Shown here: piece by piece, positions 53,142-62,143 of the stretch
Layout: every line of letters starts with the position of its first letter
How positions within the stretch are numbered: position 1 is the stretch's first letter
NCBI RefSeq assembly: GCF_015070875.1
Contig: NZ_JADDIV010000005.1
Location: 310,001 to 374,000 of the forward strand
Reading direction: 5' to 3'
DNA: 64,000 nt
From: Ramlibacter pallidus
GTDB lineage: Bacteria; Pseudomonadota; Gammaproteobacteria; Burkholderiales; Burkholderiaceae_C
The notes under the pieces: generated by a model
Databases searched by the model: none
What the model was told of the DNA's origin: nothing
The model's input: only the letters and a program-made list of their open reading frames with translations
Translations under genes and position numbers: made by a program

Positions 53142-53169
53142 CGTCATCCCCCCGCAGGCGGGGATGACG
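53142..53169. repeat. REP-like palindrome/terminator after rhlE
   Basis: CGTCATCCCC (53142-53151) pairs with GGGGATGACG (53160-53169) around a short GC-rich loop. The unit CGTCATCCCC...GCGGGGATGACG is the form of dispersed palindromes common in Comamonadaceae genomes. It separates convergent rhlE and apaH and may terminate both. Confidence 0.6.
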
Positions 53170-53179
53170 CGCGGGGGTG

Positions 53180-54016
53180 CTACTCCCCCGGCGCCTGCGC
53201 CTGTTCGCAGTTCTCCTGGAGGAGTTCGTGCGCGCCGGCGCCGCTGGCGTCCAGGCGCAGCGCGCTGAGGCAGCCGCCCCACACGCAGCCCGTGTCCAGC
53301 CCGATCACGTCCGGGCGGCGGACGTATCCCAGGGTCGACCAGTGGCCGAAGGCGATGCACACGCCCGCCGTCCGGCGGTCCGGCACGTCGAACCAGGCCA
53401 GCGTTCCCGGCGGCGCCTGGTGCAGGCCGCCCGAGGCGCGCAGGTCCATCACGCCCTCCGGCGTGCAGAAGCGCAGCCGCGTGAGCGCGTTCACCACCAC
53501 GCGCAGGCGATCGGCCCCCGCGAGGGCGTCGTCCCAGCGGTCCGGCTGGTTGCCCCACATGCGGGCGAGGAAATCCACCAGCCCGGGCCCGCGCAGCACG
53601 GACTCGACCTCGCCGGCGAGTTGCAGCACCTGCCGCAGGTCCCATTGCGGCAGCACGCCGCCGTGCACCATCAGCAGGCCGTGCGCGTGCAGCGCCATCG
53701 GGCGGTGCCGCAGCCAGTCCAGCATCGCCTCGCGCTCCGGCGACCGCAGGATGTCGTCCATGGTGTCGTTGCGGTGCGGTGCGCGGTGTCCGTGGGCGGT
53801 GGCGAGCAGGCTGAGGTCGTGGTTGCCCAGCAGGCACTGCGCGGCGTCGCCGTACGCCATCAGGCGCCGCAGCACGGCGGCGGATGCGGGGCCGCGGTTC
53901 ACCAGGTCGCCCAGCAGGTACAGCGTGTCGCGGCTCGGCGAGAAGCCGACCTTCTCCAGCAGCCTTCCGAGCGGGGCATCGCAGCCCTGGACGTCGCCGA
54001 CGAGGTAGTGCGCCAT
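53180..54016 (-). CDS. apaH: Bis(5'-nucleosyl)-tetraphosphatase, symmetrical
   Basis: 278-aa metallophosphatase that hydrolyses Ap4A and related caps to ADP. Motifs VGDVQGC (residues 6-12), LLGDLVNRGP (about 33-42) and LLGNHD (about 61-66) bind the dinuclear metal. Normal length. It overlaps no neighbour but begins 2 bp after a DUF2971 gene, so they are co-transcribed. ApaH affects stress survival and mRNA Np4-decapping. Confidence 0.95.
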   Translation of the reverse strand: MAHYLVGDVQGCDAPLGRLLEKVGFSPSRDTLYLLGDLVNRGPASAAVLRRLMAYGDAAQCLLGNHDLSLLATAHGHRAPHRNDTMDDILRSPEREAMLDWLRHRPMALHAHGLLMVHGGVLPQWDLRQVLQLAGEVESVLRGPGLVDFLARMWGNQPDRWDDALAGADRLRVVVNALTRLRFCTPEGVMDLRASGGLHQAPPGTLAWFDVPDRRTAGVCIAFGHWSTLGYVRRPDVIGLDTGCVWGGCLSALRLDASGAGAHELLQENCEQAQAPGE

Positions 54017-54018
54017 CT

Positions 54019-54987
54019 TCAGGGACGCTGCGCGCGGTAGGGGGTGCTGGAACGTGCGACGCGGTCCGCCCACGCCGGCTGGTACAGCTCCAGCATCCGC
54101 TGCACCGAACGCAGCGCCAGCGGCGTCGCCAGCACCGGCCCGAGGATGATCCGCTGCACCATGGACTCCAGCAGCGGCTTGCGCGCCGCTTCGGCGGCGA
54201 AGGCGCCGGTGGTGAAGCGCAGCCGCGGCTCGATGCCGCGCCCGCCGATCGCGTAGTGCAGCTGCTGCGTGAACAGGCCGTCGCGGTCCAGCTCGCGCAG
54301 GTAGACGATGCGCCACTCGCGCTCTTCGTGGAAGCCGCGGTGCTTGGTGAACAGGGCGAACAGCTTGATGCGTTCGAACAGCGCCGCGGCAGCGTCCTTC
54401 ATCGACGCCACCGGCCCGCCCACGCGCTGCAGCTGCAGCGAGAACTGCTGCAGCTTGGCGTCCATCCACGCCTCGCTGGCCTCGTAGGAGAGGTATTGCA
54501 CCTGGCGCACCAGCAGCGGCGTGCCCGCCGCCACCAACGGCGCCATGTCGAAGACGATCGCCACGCCGTTGCCGTCGCCGCCGTAGCCGCGCCACATGGA
54601 GAGCAGCCCGTCGTCGCCGATCTCTTCGTCGTGTTCCGAGCAGCTGAAGACATAGACGTCGAAGGCCGAATCGTTGTCGAAGGTCGTGTAGAGCAGGTCG
54701 AAGGCGTCCAGCAGCGCGTTGTAGTGGTCCGGCGGGCAGGCCTCGCGCAGCCCGGCGTGGCTGCGCACCGCGTGCAGCCCCAGGTTCATGCCGTAGCGCA
54801 GTTCGTCCACGTCGTTCATGTACAGCGGGTTGGAGAACCAGATCTCCCCGGTCTGGGAGATCCGCTCCAGCGTGCCGATGGAGGTGTAGTGCGCCAGGAG
54901 CGGCAGCTGGCCGGGGGCGGGCTGCGGCTGCATGTCGGACCACAGCACGCGGTCGAGGGGCGACAGGGGCTCTGCGGTGTCGGGCAT
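54019..54987 (-). CDS. DUF2971 domain protein
   Basis: 322-aa cytosolic protein. The DUF2971 hallmarks are LLAHYTSIGTLERI near residue 29, LWFSNP-like IWFSNPLYMNDVDELRYG, VFSCSE, SMWRGYGGDGNGVAI, and HRGFHEEREWRIVYL. Family function unknown; members occur near defence or stress genes and may be nucleases or NAD-related effectors, but this is not established. It shares a transcript with apaH and is divergent from a CBS membrane protein gene. Confidence 0.85.
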   Translation of the reverse strand: MPDTAEPLSPLDRVLWSDMQPQPAPGQLPLLAHYTSIGTLERISQTGEIWFSNPLYMNDVDELRYGMNLGLHAVRSHAGLREACPPDHYNALLDAFDLLYTTFDNDSAFDVYVFSCSEHDEEIGDDGLLSMWRGYGGDGNGVAIVFDMAPLVAAGTPLLVRQVQYLSYEASEAWMDAKLQQFSLQLQRVGGPVASMKDAAAALFERIKLFALFTKHRGFHEEREWRIVYLRELDRDGLFTQQLHYAIGGRGIEPRLRFTTGAFAAEAARKPLLESMVQRIILGPVLATPLALRSVQRMLELYQPAWADRVARSSTPYRAQRP

Positions 54988-55062
54988 GGGGTCCTGGGGG
55001 GCGGCGGCCGGGCCGCTGCGGCGTTGCAGTACAGTGCGATGCTTGCGATTCTGTCCTGATTC

Positions 55063-56370
55063 ATGGATTTCCTGCTGATCGCGCTGCTGACGCTGCTCAA
55101 CGGCCTGTTCGCGATGTCCGAGATGGCGCTGTCCACCAGCCGCAAGGCGCGGCTGTCCGCGATGGCGGAGGGCGGGGACGGCGGCGCGCGCGCGGCCCTC
55201 AAGCTGATGGAGCAGCCGACGCAGTTCCTTTCGACCGTGCAGGTGGGCATCACCTCCATCGGGTTGATCAACGGCATCGTCGGCGAGGCGGCCTTCAGCG
55301 CGGACCTCGCCGTGGCCCTGCGGGAATGGAAGGTGCCCGAGCGCATCGCGCCCATCGCCGCGACGGCGATCGTGGTGCTGTTCATCACCTACATCACCAT
55401 CGTGTTCGGCGAACTGGTGCCCAAGCGCATCGGGCAGCTCTATCCCGAAGTGGTGGCCCGCTGGGCCGCGCGGCCCATGCGCTGGCTGTCGAAGGCAGCC
55501 GGTCCCTTCGTGGGACTGCTGTCGGTGTCCACGCAGACCACGCTCAGGCTGCTGGCCATCGACACCACCACGCCGCGCGGCATGACCGAGGAGGAGATCG
55601 CCCACAGCCTGGAAGAGGGCGTGGACGCCGGCGTGATCGAGGCGCACGAGCACCGCATGGTGCGCAACGTGTTCCACCTCGACGACCGGCCGCTCACCTC
55701 CATGATGGTGCCGCGTTCGGACGTGCAGTGGATCGACGCCACCCTGAGCGTGCGCGAGGGCTTGCGCCGCGCCGGCGAGGGCGAGGCGCACTCCTGGTAC
55801 CCGGTGTGCCGGGGCTCGCTGGACGACGTCGTCGGCATCGTCAGCGTCTCGAAGCTGATCTCGCTGGGGCCGCAGCACGAAGGGCCGGTGGAGCCGCACG
55901 CGGAAGCCGCGGTGTTCGTGCCGGAGACGCTCACCGGGATGGAGCTGCTGGAGCAGTTCCGCACCCACTCCGCGCGCTTCGTGTTCGTGGTGGACGAATA
56001 CGGCGTCGTGCAGGGCCTGGTCACGCCGCACGACCTGCTGGAGGCCATCACCGGCGAACTGCAGCCGGCCGAGGAGGACGAGGCCTGGGCTACGCAGCGC
56101 GAGGACGGTTCCTGGCTGCTCGACGGCCTGATGCCCGTGTCGGAACTCAAGGAGCGGCTGGAGATCCGCGAACTGCCCGAGGAGGACAAGGGCCGCTACA
56201 ACACGGTGGCGGGCCTGCTGATGGCGGTGTCCGGCCAGCTGCCGGGCCCGGGCGAGCGCATCGACTGCGGCGAGTGGGTGTTCGAGGTCGTCGACCTCGA
56301 CGGCCGCCGCATCGACAAGGTGCTGGCCACGCCGGTGCCCGAAGCTGCCGACGCCGCGACCGGGGATTGA
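55063..56370 (+). CDS. CNNM/hemolysin-family membrane protein (DUF21, CBS pair, CorC_HlyC)
   Basis: 435 aa. An N-terminal DUF21 module with about four helices (residues 1-170), then two CBS domains (about 200-325; MVPRSDVQWIDA, VVDEYGVVQGLVT), and a CorC_HlyC domain (about 340-430; WLLDGLMPVSELKE). Often called hemolysin/TlyC, but the family acts mainly in magnesium/cobalt homeostasis and membrane transport. Starts 9 bp before the SapC gene ends the pair. Confidence 0.92.
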   Translation: MDFLLIALLTLLNGLFAMSEMALSTSRKARLSAMAEGGDGGARAALKLMEQPTQFLSTVQVGITSIGLINGIVGEAAFSADLAVALREWKVPERIAPIAATAIVVLFITYITIVFGELVPKRIGQLYPEVVARWAARPMRWLSKAAGPFVGLLSVSTQTTLRLLAIDTTTPRGMTEEEIAHSLEEGVDAGVIEAHEHRMVRNVFHLDDRPLTSMMVPRSDVQWIDATLSVREGLRRAGEGEAHSWYPVCRGSLDDVVGIVSVSKLISLGPQHEGPVEPHAEAAVFVPETLTGMELLEQFRTHSARFVFVVDEYGVVQGLVTPHDLLEAITGELQPAEEDEAWATQREDGSWLLDGLMPVSELKERLEIRELPEEDKGRYNTVAGLLMAVSGQLPGPGERIDCGEWVFEVVDLDGRRIDKVLATPVPEAADAATGD

Positions 56371-56378
56371 GCGCTCCA

Positions 56379-57128
56379 ATGTCCGACCTTGTCTACTACG
56401 AAAAGCCGGTGCTGCTGGACCGCGTGAAGCACCGCGCGCGCCGCGTGCGGCCGGGCAGCGGCTACGGTTTCGCGCGCCAGGCCAATGCGCTGTACCTGGC
56501 CGGGGCGGAGTTCGGCGAGGCCTTCAAGGAATACGCCATCGTCTTCAGCCGCACCGGCGGCAAGGTCCTGCCGCTGGCCATGCTGGGACTGCGCAGCCGC
56601 GAGAACCTGTTCGTCGACGCCGGCGGCCGCTGGGACGCGCGCTACGTGCCCGCGTTCGTGCGGCGCTACCCGTTCGTGCTGGCCGAACTCCCCGGGCAGT
56701 CGATGGCCCTGTGCATCGACGAAGCCTGCCCGGGCGTCGGCGACGCCGAGGGGGAGGCGCTGTTCGACGCGCAAGGGCGGGACACGCCGTTCCTGCGGCA
56801 TGCGGTGGACTTCCTGACGCAGTACCAGGGCGAGTACGTGCGCACCGAGGCGTTCTGCCGGCGGCTGGACCAGGCGGGACTGCTGGTGGAAATGGATGCG
56901 CGCGCCGACCTGGTGGACGGGCGCAGCTTCACGGTCAACGGGTTGATGGTGGTCGACGAGAAGAAGCTGATGGCGCTGCCGGATGCGGCGGCGCTGTCGT
57001 TGTTCCGCGCCGGCGAACTGCACCTCGTGTCCATGCACCTCGCGTCCCTGTCGAACATGCAGGCGCTGGTCGACCGGCTGGCGCAGCGCGACCCTGCCCT
57101 GCCGCCGGCGCCGCGGCCCGGCGGCTGA
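56379..57128 (+). CDS. SapC family protein
   Basis: 249 aa. Matches the SapC family first linked to the S-layer/protein secretion locus: PVLLDRVKHRARRVRPGSGYGFARQ near the N-terminus and PFVLAELPGQSMALCIDEACPG in the middle. No signal peptide. Molecular role not established. Nine bp after the CBS-domain gene and probably co-transcribed. Confidence 0.85.
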   Translation: MSDLVYYEKPVLLDRVKHRARRVRPGSGYGFARQANALYLAGAEFGEAFKEYAIVFSRTGGKVLPLAMLGLRSRENLFVDAGGRWDARYVPAFVRRYPFVLAELPGQSMALCIDEACPGVGDAEGEALFDAQGRDTPFLRHAVDFLTQYQGEYVRTEAFCRRLDQAGLLVEMDARADLVDGRSFTVNGLMVVDEKKLMALPDAAALSLFRAGELHLVSMHLASLSNMQALVDRLAQRDPALPPAPRPGG

Positions 57129-57131
57129 CGC

Positions 57132-57485
57132 TCAGGCGCGCGCGGGCTGCCGGCCCGCGAACAACGCGGGGTCGATCACCTCGAGGGCGCCGTCGGCGAC
57201 CAGGTGCTCGAGCAGCGCATCGAGCTGGCGCGGGGCCATGCTGCAGCGGGCGAGCAGCCACTGGCGGGTGACGGGCTGGCTGCTCATCACGGACAGCATG
57301 CGGTAGATCTCGGCGGTGCGCCCCGACTCGGGCAGCTGGGGCCACGCCTTGAGGCGGAAGATGAGGTCGGCGCCCTGACCATTGCCGGCGGCGGGACGCG
57401 AGGCCGGGAAGCCTTCGGAGTCCGCTGCGTCGCGCCGGGTCAGGGACAGCACCCGGCGGATCGTGTCAAGCGTCATTGTGAGCAT
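57132..57485 (-). CDS. Hypothetical protein with winged-helix-like region
   Basis: 117 aa from the first ATG; ATG at residue 4 is an alternative. The segment PVTRQWLLARCSMAPRQLDALLEHLVADGALEVI (residues about 72-105; cited here as VTRQWLLA and QLDALLEHLVADG) looks like a winged helix but is unassigned. Downstream of and on the same strand as an OmpR-type response regulator, whose terminator lies between. Function unknown. Confidence 0.5.
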   Translation of the reverse strand: MLTMTLDTIRRVLSLTRRDAADSEGFPASRPAAGNGQGADLIFRLKAWPQLPESGRTAEIYRMLSVMSSQPVTRQWLLARCSMAPRQLDALLEHLVADGALEVIDPALFAGRQPARA

Positions 57486-57574
57486 GCATACAGTGTCTTA
57501 CACGGATGAGCATCTCGAGATAAGGGAAAGGCAGCGCGTCCTTAGCGCCTTTCCCTACGCTGTCCTGCCACAAA

Positions 57575-57604
57575 CCGGACGGAAGGTCATCCTCCGTCCG
57601 GGTT
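57575..57604 (-). terminator. Hairpin terminator after the response regulator
   Basis: CCGGACGGA (57575-57583) and TCCGTCCGG (57593-57601) form a perfect 9-bp stem with a 9-base loop, extended by AAA/TTT-like flanks. It begins 14 bp after the end of the response-regulator gene at 57618 on the minus strand. Confidence 0.5.
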
Positions 57605-57617
57605 GCGAACGTTCGGG

Positions 57618-58304
57618 TTAGGTTTGAGCGGGCTCGGGCCCGATGCAGTAGCCGATGCCGCGCACGGTCTGGATGACGCCGTCGCCCAGCTTCTTGCGCA
57701 GGTGGTGCACGTGGACCTCGACGGCGCCGCCGTCGCCCACCCGGTTGCCGGTGCGGGCCTGGATCTCGGCGCGGCTCAGGGCCTTGGGCCGGTCCTCCAG
57801 CAGCGCCAGCAGCACCGTGAACTCCTGCTCGGTCAGTTCGACCGGCACGCCCTTCTGCTGAACGAAGCGGCTGTTCGGGTCCACGACGAGGTCCTGGTGC
57901 CGGATCTGCCCCGCTTGCAGGGTGCTGCGCCGCCGCAGCAGGGCGCGCATGACCGCGGCGACTTCCTCCAGGTGCACGGGCTTGATGACGTAGCCGTCCG
58001 CGCCCAGGTCCAGCGCGGCCAGGCGCGTCTGCAGTTGCGCGCGCGAGGAGATCACCAGCACCGGCGTCTTCGGGTCCGGCAACGCGGGCGCCAGCGAACG
58101 CCTGAGCTTGCGCAGCAGGTCCGTGCCTTCGCCGTCGGGCAGCTGCAGGTCGAGCAGCAGCAGGTCGACCGGCTCGCTGCACAACACCTGCCACCCCGAA
58201 TGGAGGTCCGCGCAGTGCTGCGCTTCCCACTGCTGTCGGCGAACCACGCCGACCATCATGGCGGCGGTGGTGGGGTCATCCTCAACGATCAGAACGCGGG
58301 TCAT
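57618..58304 (-). CDS. OmpR/PhoB-type response regulator (orphan)
   Basis: 228 aa. Receiver with phospho-acceptor Asp52 (LLLLDLQLPDGEG), DD at 9-10 (VEDDPTT) and a C-terminal winged helix (about 135-225; ALSRAEIQARTGN ... VHHLRKKLG). No histidine kinase lies next to it, so its partner is elsewhere. Followed by a terminator hairpin and a hypothetical gene. Regulon unknown. Confidence 0.9.
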   Translation of the reverse strand: MTRVLIVEDDPTTAAMMVGVVRRQQWEAQHCADLHSGWQVLCSEPVDLLLLDLQLPDGEGTDLLRKLRRSLAPALPDPKTPVLVISSRAQLQTRLAALDLGADGYVIKPVHLEEVAAVMRALLRRRSTLQAGQIRHQDLVVDPNSRFVQQKGVPVELTEQEFTVLLALLEDRPKALSRAEIQARTGNRVGDGGAVEVHVHHLRKKLGDGVIQTVRGIGYCIGPEPAQT

Positions 58305-58389
58305 TTTCGGGGGGCCGCAGGGCCCTCCCGGCGATTGTGCATGAGCCGCGTGTAACGCTGCGTTATCACGCGCAGCGCCTGTGGGCGGA

Positions 58390-58698
58390 TCAGGCGGTCA
58401 GTTCCGGCTTCAGCTCGGTCGCCGGGATGATGCCCTGGTCGCCGTCCTCGTACACGAGGTGCGCGGCACCGCCGACCATCCGCCAGCACGCGTTGAAGCG
58501 CTGGCCCTGGAAGACGGCGGAGGCCTGCCGGTATTCGGCGGCCGCGGACGGGTCGAGCCGGCCCAGCACCAGGTCGCTCTTGCAGGCGGTGTCGGACAGG
58601 CGCACGGAGTCGTCGCCCTGGCGGGCCACGAGTTCCTGGGCGAAGGCGGGAGCCACGGCAAAGGTGGCCAGCGCGGCGCAGAACACAACGGCTTTCAT
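58390..58698 (-). CDS. Secreted hypothetical protein, 102 aa
   Basis: Signal peptide (MKAVVFCAALATFAVAPAFA, 20 residues) then a small soluble domain with two cysteines (about residues 39 and 70) that could form a disulfide. TGGAGTCAGAG precedes the ATG. No family recognised. Isolated gene with 85 bp to the response regulator downstream and 174 bp to fahA upstream, in which I see no clear feature. Confidence 0.6.
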   Translation of the reverse strand: MKAVVFCAALATFAVAPAFAQELVARQGDDSVRLSDTACKSDLVLGRLDPSAAAEYRQASAVFQGQRFNACWRMVGGAAHLVYEDGDQGIIPATELKPELTA

Positions 58699-58872
58699 CT
58701 CTGACTCCAGATGGTTTGAGCGCGACTGCAGTTTCGGGATGAAGGACTGAAGGACTGCGCTACGGAAGGGATCGTGCGCCTCGGCCGGGAGGGCCCTTGT
58801 AGGAGTCGCGGCGTCCCCGCCGTCCGCCAAGCCCGCCGCCGCCCCGTCGCCCCGTGGAAGCGCGGCAGCCGC

Positions 58873-60146
58873 CTACATCTTTGGTGCGGGCAGCACGGTG
58901 CCGCGGCACTCGCCGAAGCCGATGCGGCGCGCGCCTTCGCGCTCGCAGGACGCGCGCAGGATGACCGTGTCGCCGTCCTCGAGGAAGGTGCGCGTTTCCC
59001 CGTTGGGCAGACGAAGCGGCGCCTTGCCCCCGGCCGTGAGTTCCAGCAGGGAACCGGCCTGGTCCGGCAAGGGCCCCGACAGGGTGCCGGACCCGAACAT
59101 GTCTCCGCCTTCCAGCCGGCAGCCGTTGACCGTGTGATGGGTGACGAGCTGGGCGACCGTCCAGTACGCCGCATCGGCGAAGCTGGAGCGGCTGATGCGC
59201 TCGCCCGCATGGCCGGCGGCGGCCATCTGCGCGGTCTGCAGCCAGACCTCCAGGTGCACGTCGAAGGCGCCGCGTGCGCGGTTCGCCTCGCCGTCCAGGT
59301 AAGGCAGAGGCAGCGGCTCACCGGCCGCGCGCTGCCACGGACGCCGGAAGGGTTCCAGGGCGTCCAGCGTCACCATCCAGGGCGAAACGGTGCTGGCGAA
59401 GTTCTTCGACAGGAACGGTCCCAGCGGCTGGTATTCCCACGCCTGCAGGTCGCGCGCGCTCCAGTCGTTGAACAGCGCAAGGCCGAAGACGTGGTCCTCC
59501 GCGCCGTCGAGCGCGATCGGTTCGCCCTGCGCGTTGCCGCGCCCGATGAAGATGCCCAGCTCGAGTTCGAAGTCCAGGCGCGCGCTCGCCCGCAGCACCG
59601 GCGTGTCGGAGTCCGGCGGCTTCACCTGGCCCACGGGACGCCGGAACGCGGCGCCGCTCGCGTTGATCGTGGAGGCGCGCCCGTGGTAGCCGATGGGCAC
59701 CCACTTGTAGTTCGGCAGCAGCGGCGCATCGGGACGGAACTGCTTGCCGACGGCGGTCGCGTGGTGGATGCCGACGTAGAAGTCGGTGTAGTCGCCGATG
59801 TCGCAAGGCAGGCCCATCTGCACGGACGCCAGCGGCAGCAGCGCGCGTTCGAGCGTCCCCCGCTGGGGGCTGCCGTGCTGCAGGCCTTCCACCAGGGCGT
59901 GCCGCAGCGCGCGCCGCTCGAAGGGGGACGTACGCAACAGCTGCTTCATCTGCTGGTGCGGGAACAGGCCGGCCGCCTCGAGGTCGACGACCCGGTCGCC
60001 GATCGCCACGCCGATGCGCAGCTCCTCCCCTTCGTCGCGGCGGAAGCGCCCGAAGGGCAGGTTCTGGATCGGGAAGTCGCACGCCGGGTCGTTGGCGCTG
60101 TCGACCCAGCTGCGCAGCGCGGGGTCGAGGCCGGGCGTGCCGGCGC

Positions 60147-60150
<4 letters not shown>
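58873..60150 (-). CDS. fahA: Fumarylacetoacetase
   Basis: 425-aa enzyme, last step of tyrosine/homogentisate degradation (fumarylacetoacetate to fumarate and acetoacetate). Catalytic and metal residues are in [14 protein letters not shown] (metal Asp about 123, catalytic His about 130), [13 protein letters not shown] and FNDWSARD. Start overlaps the hpd stop (ATGA), fixing the start and coupling translation. Missing middle enzymes (homogentisate dioxygenase, maylylacetoacetate isomerase) are not in the window. Confidence 0.94.
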
Positions 60151-61229
<1,079 letters not shown>

Positions 61230-61290
61230 TGCGGTACTCCTGGCGGGTGGATGGACGAAAGACCGGTGGCCGCGCGCGCGGCCGGCTTCG

Positions 61291-61380
61291 TCAGGCAGGA
61301 GGCGCACCGGGGACGCCCCGCACGCTGCGCGCGAGGTGGTCGCCGATGAAGAGGGCAAAGCCGTGCATGGAGGAGTGCAT
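61291..61380 (-). CDS. Candidate 29-aa ORF upstream of hpd
   Basis: ATG at 61378-61380 opens a 29-codon frame (starts [19 protein letters not shown]) ending 62 bp before hpd; GAGG lies 4 nt upstream. Its look is less random than neighbouring frames, and it could be a leader peptide of hpd. No tyrosine-rich run that would support attenuation is present. Low confidence. Confidence 0.25.
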   Translation of the reverse strand: MHSSMHGFALFIGDHLARSVRGVPGAPPA

Positions 61381-61459
61381 TGTGCCTCGTTGGCGGCGGC
61401 CGCGCCCGCTGCTGACCTGCGTCAAGGACAGCCGGCACGGCGCGGCTTAGCGTCGCGGC

Positions 61460-62068
61460 ATGCCGCGTCCTTCCCTCGCCAGCCTGCTGCAGGACGACCT
61501 GCAGGGCCTCTTCACCGGAACCCTGTTCGCTGCCTTCGGCGTGTTCCTGATGCAGAACGCGGGCCTCGTGCCCGGCGGGACGGTCGGCATCGCGCTGCTC
61601 GCGCACCATGCGGGCGGCGTGGACCTCGGCCTGGCGCTGTTCCTGGTGAACCTGCCGTTCCACGGCCTGGCGTGGCTGCGCATGGGGCGCGCTTTCGCGT
61701 TGCGCACGGCGCTCGCCGTCACGCTGCTGTCGCTGCTGGCGGCCTGGCTGCCGCGGCTGGTCACGCTGCAGCGGGTGGACGGCGCCTTCGCCGCGGTGCT
61801 GGGCGGACTCCTGTGCGGCGCCGGCATGCTGATCCTGTTTCGCCACGGGGCCAGCCTCGGCGGCCTCAACGTGCTGGTGCTGCGCTTGCAGGACCGCTTC
61901 GGCTGGCCCGCGGGCAAGGTGCAGATGGCGGTGGACGCGGCCATCGTCCTGGCCGGCGGATGGTGGGCCGGCGACGCGGGTCGGCTGGCGCTGTCGGTGC
62001 TTGCCGTCGTGGCCGTGAACCTGGCGCTGGTCTACAACCACCGGCCCGGCCGGTACCGGCCGGCCTGA
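61460..62068 (+). CDS. YitT family membrane protein
   Basis: 202-aa membrane protein with about five to six helices, LVPGGTVGIALLAHHAG and HGASLGGLNVLVLRLQDR typical of the YitT/YczE family of predicted transporters of unknown substrate. Lacks the soluble C-terminal DUF2179 domain of longer members. Divergent from hpd with a 230-bp intergenic region where only a short candidate ORF was seen. Confidence 0.85.
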   Translation: MPRPSLASLLQDDLQGLFTGTLFAAFGVFLMQNAGLVPGGTVGIALLAHHAGGVDLGLALFLVNLPFHGLAWLRMGRAFALRTALAVTLLSLLAAWLPRLVTLQRVDGAFAAVLGGLLCGAGMLILFRHGASLGGLNVLVLRLQDRFGWPAGKVQMAVDAAIVLAGGWWAGDAGRLALSVLAVVAVNLALVYNHRPGRYRPA

Positions 62069-62143
62069 GCGCGCACCACGCCCGCCCGCGCCCCGCGCCT
62101 GCGCCTTTGCTGCAATGATGGAGGGCCGCGAGGAGGGGACATC

